Shown: in pieces, positions 5,863-6,486 of the stretch
Layout: each line of letters opens with the position of its first letter
Position numbering within the stretch: position 1 is the first letter of the stretch
DNA from: Candidatus Thorarchaeota archaeon MP8T_1
GTDB lineage: Archaea > Asgardarchaeota > Thorarchaeia > Thorarchaeales > Thorarchaeaceae
Assembly: GCA_002825465.1 (NCBI GenBank)
Contig: PJER01000117.1
Location: 1-6,486 of the forward strand
DNA length: 6,486 bases
Direction of reading: 5' to 3'
Translations under genes and position numbers: made by a program
The notes under the pieces: model-generated
Database searches by the model: none
Told to the model about the DNA's origin: nothing
Seen by the model: only the letters and a program-made list of their open reading frames with translations

Positions 5863-6486
5863 ATGAGAGTAATAGTGGCAATTTCAATCATCATTGCATT
5901 AACGTTCAGCACGATTTCATCACACAATTTGCAGGCTAACACCGAGCAACCCAAAAAAGTCGGGAACGCTACGTATTCTGAATCAACGCCCCTGAGAATA
6001 GAATCAAATGAAGATTTTATTACACTAGGTTTTCCAGGTGAAGGCAAAGAGGACAATCCATTTAGAATTCAATACTTGAGCTTTGATCTTAGTATATCTG
6101 GAGGAGATTATGCAATTTACATCTTTGAAACGAATGTGAGTTTTACAATTCAAGATTGTGCATTTACAGGAAAATCATCTTCTCCATACGGTTTTGGAAT
6201 CTATCTTTGGAATGTATCGAATTTTAAAATAATGAACAATAACTTCACAAGGTTGAGTTCAGGCGTATGGTGGATGGGGGGTCGTGATGGTTGCATTGTG
6301 AATAACACGTTTTATGGCATAAACTTGAATGATTATGATCATGATTGCATAGCCATTTCTATTCAATGGAATCAAATTAACAGCACAGGCGTTGTAGTTG
6401 AAGAAAATAGAATCTTCAACTGCGCAGCTGGAATTGATGTCTTTCAAGCTGAAGATGGGAATTTCAGAAAGAACGAAATGACAAAC
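5863..6486 (+). CDS. Secreted NosD-like parallel beta-helix protein, N-terminal part (cut by window end)
   Basis: The frame is open from ATG 5863 to the window end (208 codons, no stop), so the gene is incomplete on the right. Residues 1-20 (MRVIVAISIIIALTFSTISS) form a clear signal peptide, so the product is exported. After a linker, LGFPGEGKEDNPFRIQ (55-70) is the lead-in usual before NosD-type right-handed beta-helix repeats. Rungs then recur with N-rich turns: VSFTIQDCAF (92-101), FKIMNNNF (121-128), CIVNNTF (144-150), VVVEENRIF (177-185) and GNFRKNEM (199-206). Six N-glycosylation sequons (N35, N91, N117, N127, N147, N173) fit an archaeal surface glycoprotein. The role could be polysaccharide binding or degradation, or an S-layer-associated protein. 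The start could instead be ATG 5842 (7 residues longer). No strong SD is adjacent. Fold well supported, function unknown. Confidence 0.82.
   Translation, partial: MRVIVAISIIIALTFSTISSHNLQANTEQPKKVGNATYSESTPLRIESNEDFITLGFPGEGKEDNPFRIQYLSFDLSISGGDYAIYIFETNVSFTIQDCAFTGKSSSPYGFGIYLWNVSNFKIMNNNFTRLSSGVWWMGGRDGCIVNNTFYGINLNDYDHDCIAISIQWNQINSTGVVVEENRIFNCAAGIDVFQAEDGNFRKNEMTN

Noticed and set aside
5859..6056. Minus-strand ORF over the start of the beta-helix gene
   Set aside because: The + strand frame gives a signal peptide and NosD-like repeats; the reverse frame has no recognisable content.

Overview
The window looks archaeal. Shine-Dalgarno (SD) motifs of the AGGAGGTGA type sit upstream of most genes. 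TTG, GTG and ATG starts are all used. AT-rich TATA-like elements occur in the intergenic regions, an F420-type luciferase-like (LLM) oxidoreductase is present, and the right edge holds a secreted NosD-like beta-helix protein rich in N-glycosylation sequons. An Asgard (Thorarchaeota-like) or related anaerobic archaeon would fit, but that is an impression from protein style. No rRNA or other marker gene is present to confirm it.

Layout, left to right: (1) a UlaG-like metallo-beta-lactamase-fold hydrolase on + (174-836); (2) a hairpin terminator (871-900) between convergent genes; (3) a two-gene operon on - (3814 down to 909), made of a vanillyl-alcohol-oxidase (VAO)/glycolate-oxidase type flavoprotein followed by an iron-sulfur protein with two complete CCG domains; (4) a divergent control region (3815-3975) with a perfect inverted repeat and TATA-like elements; (5) a + strand pair, a CPBP-family membrane protease and an LLM F420-type oxidoreductase, separated by 1 nt; (6) the first 208 codons of a secreted parallel beta-helix protein, cut by the window end.

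The flavoprotein/Fe-S pair is the functional core. The flavoprotein would oxidise an organic substrate (2-hydroxyacid or phenolic-type alcohol) and pass electrons to its partner, which could hold two ferredoxin-type clusters and two HdrB/D-like CCG-ligated clusters. The flavoprotein resembles the VAO/4-cresol dehydrogenase branch more than classical GlcD, yet its neighbour is of the GlcF/HdrD kind, not cytochrome c. This is the most interesting point in the window. The other genes are recognisable families with unknown substrates. I see no mobile element, CRISPR array, tRNA or rRNA, and no clear defence system. The operon appears richer in G+C (about 48-63% in lines I counted) than the flanking + strand genes (about 30-42%).
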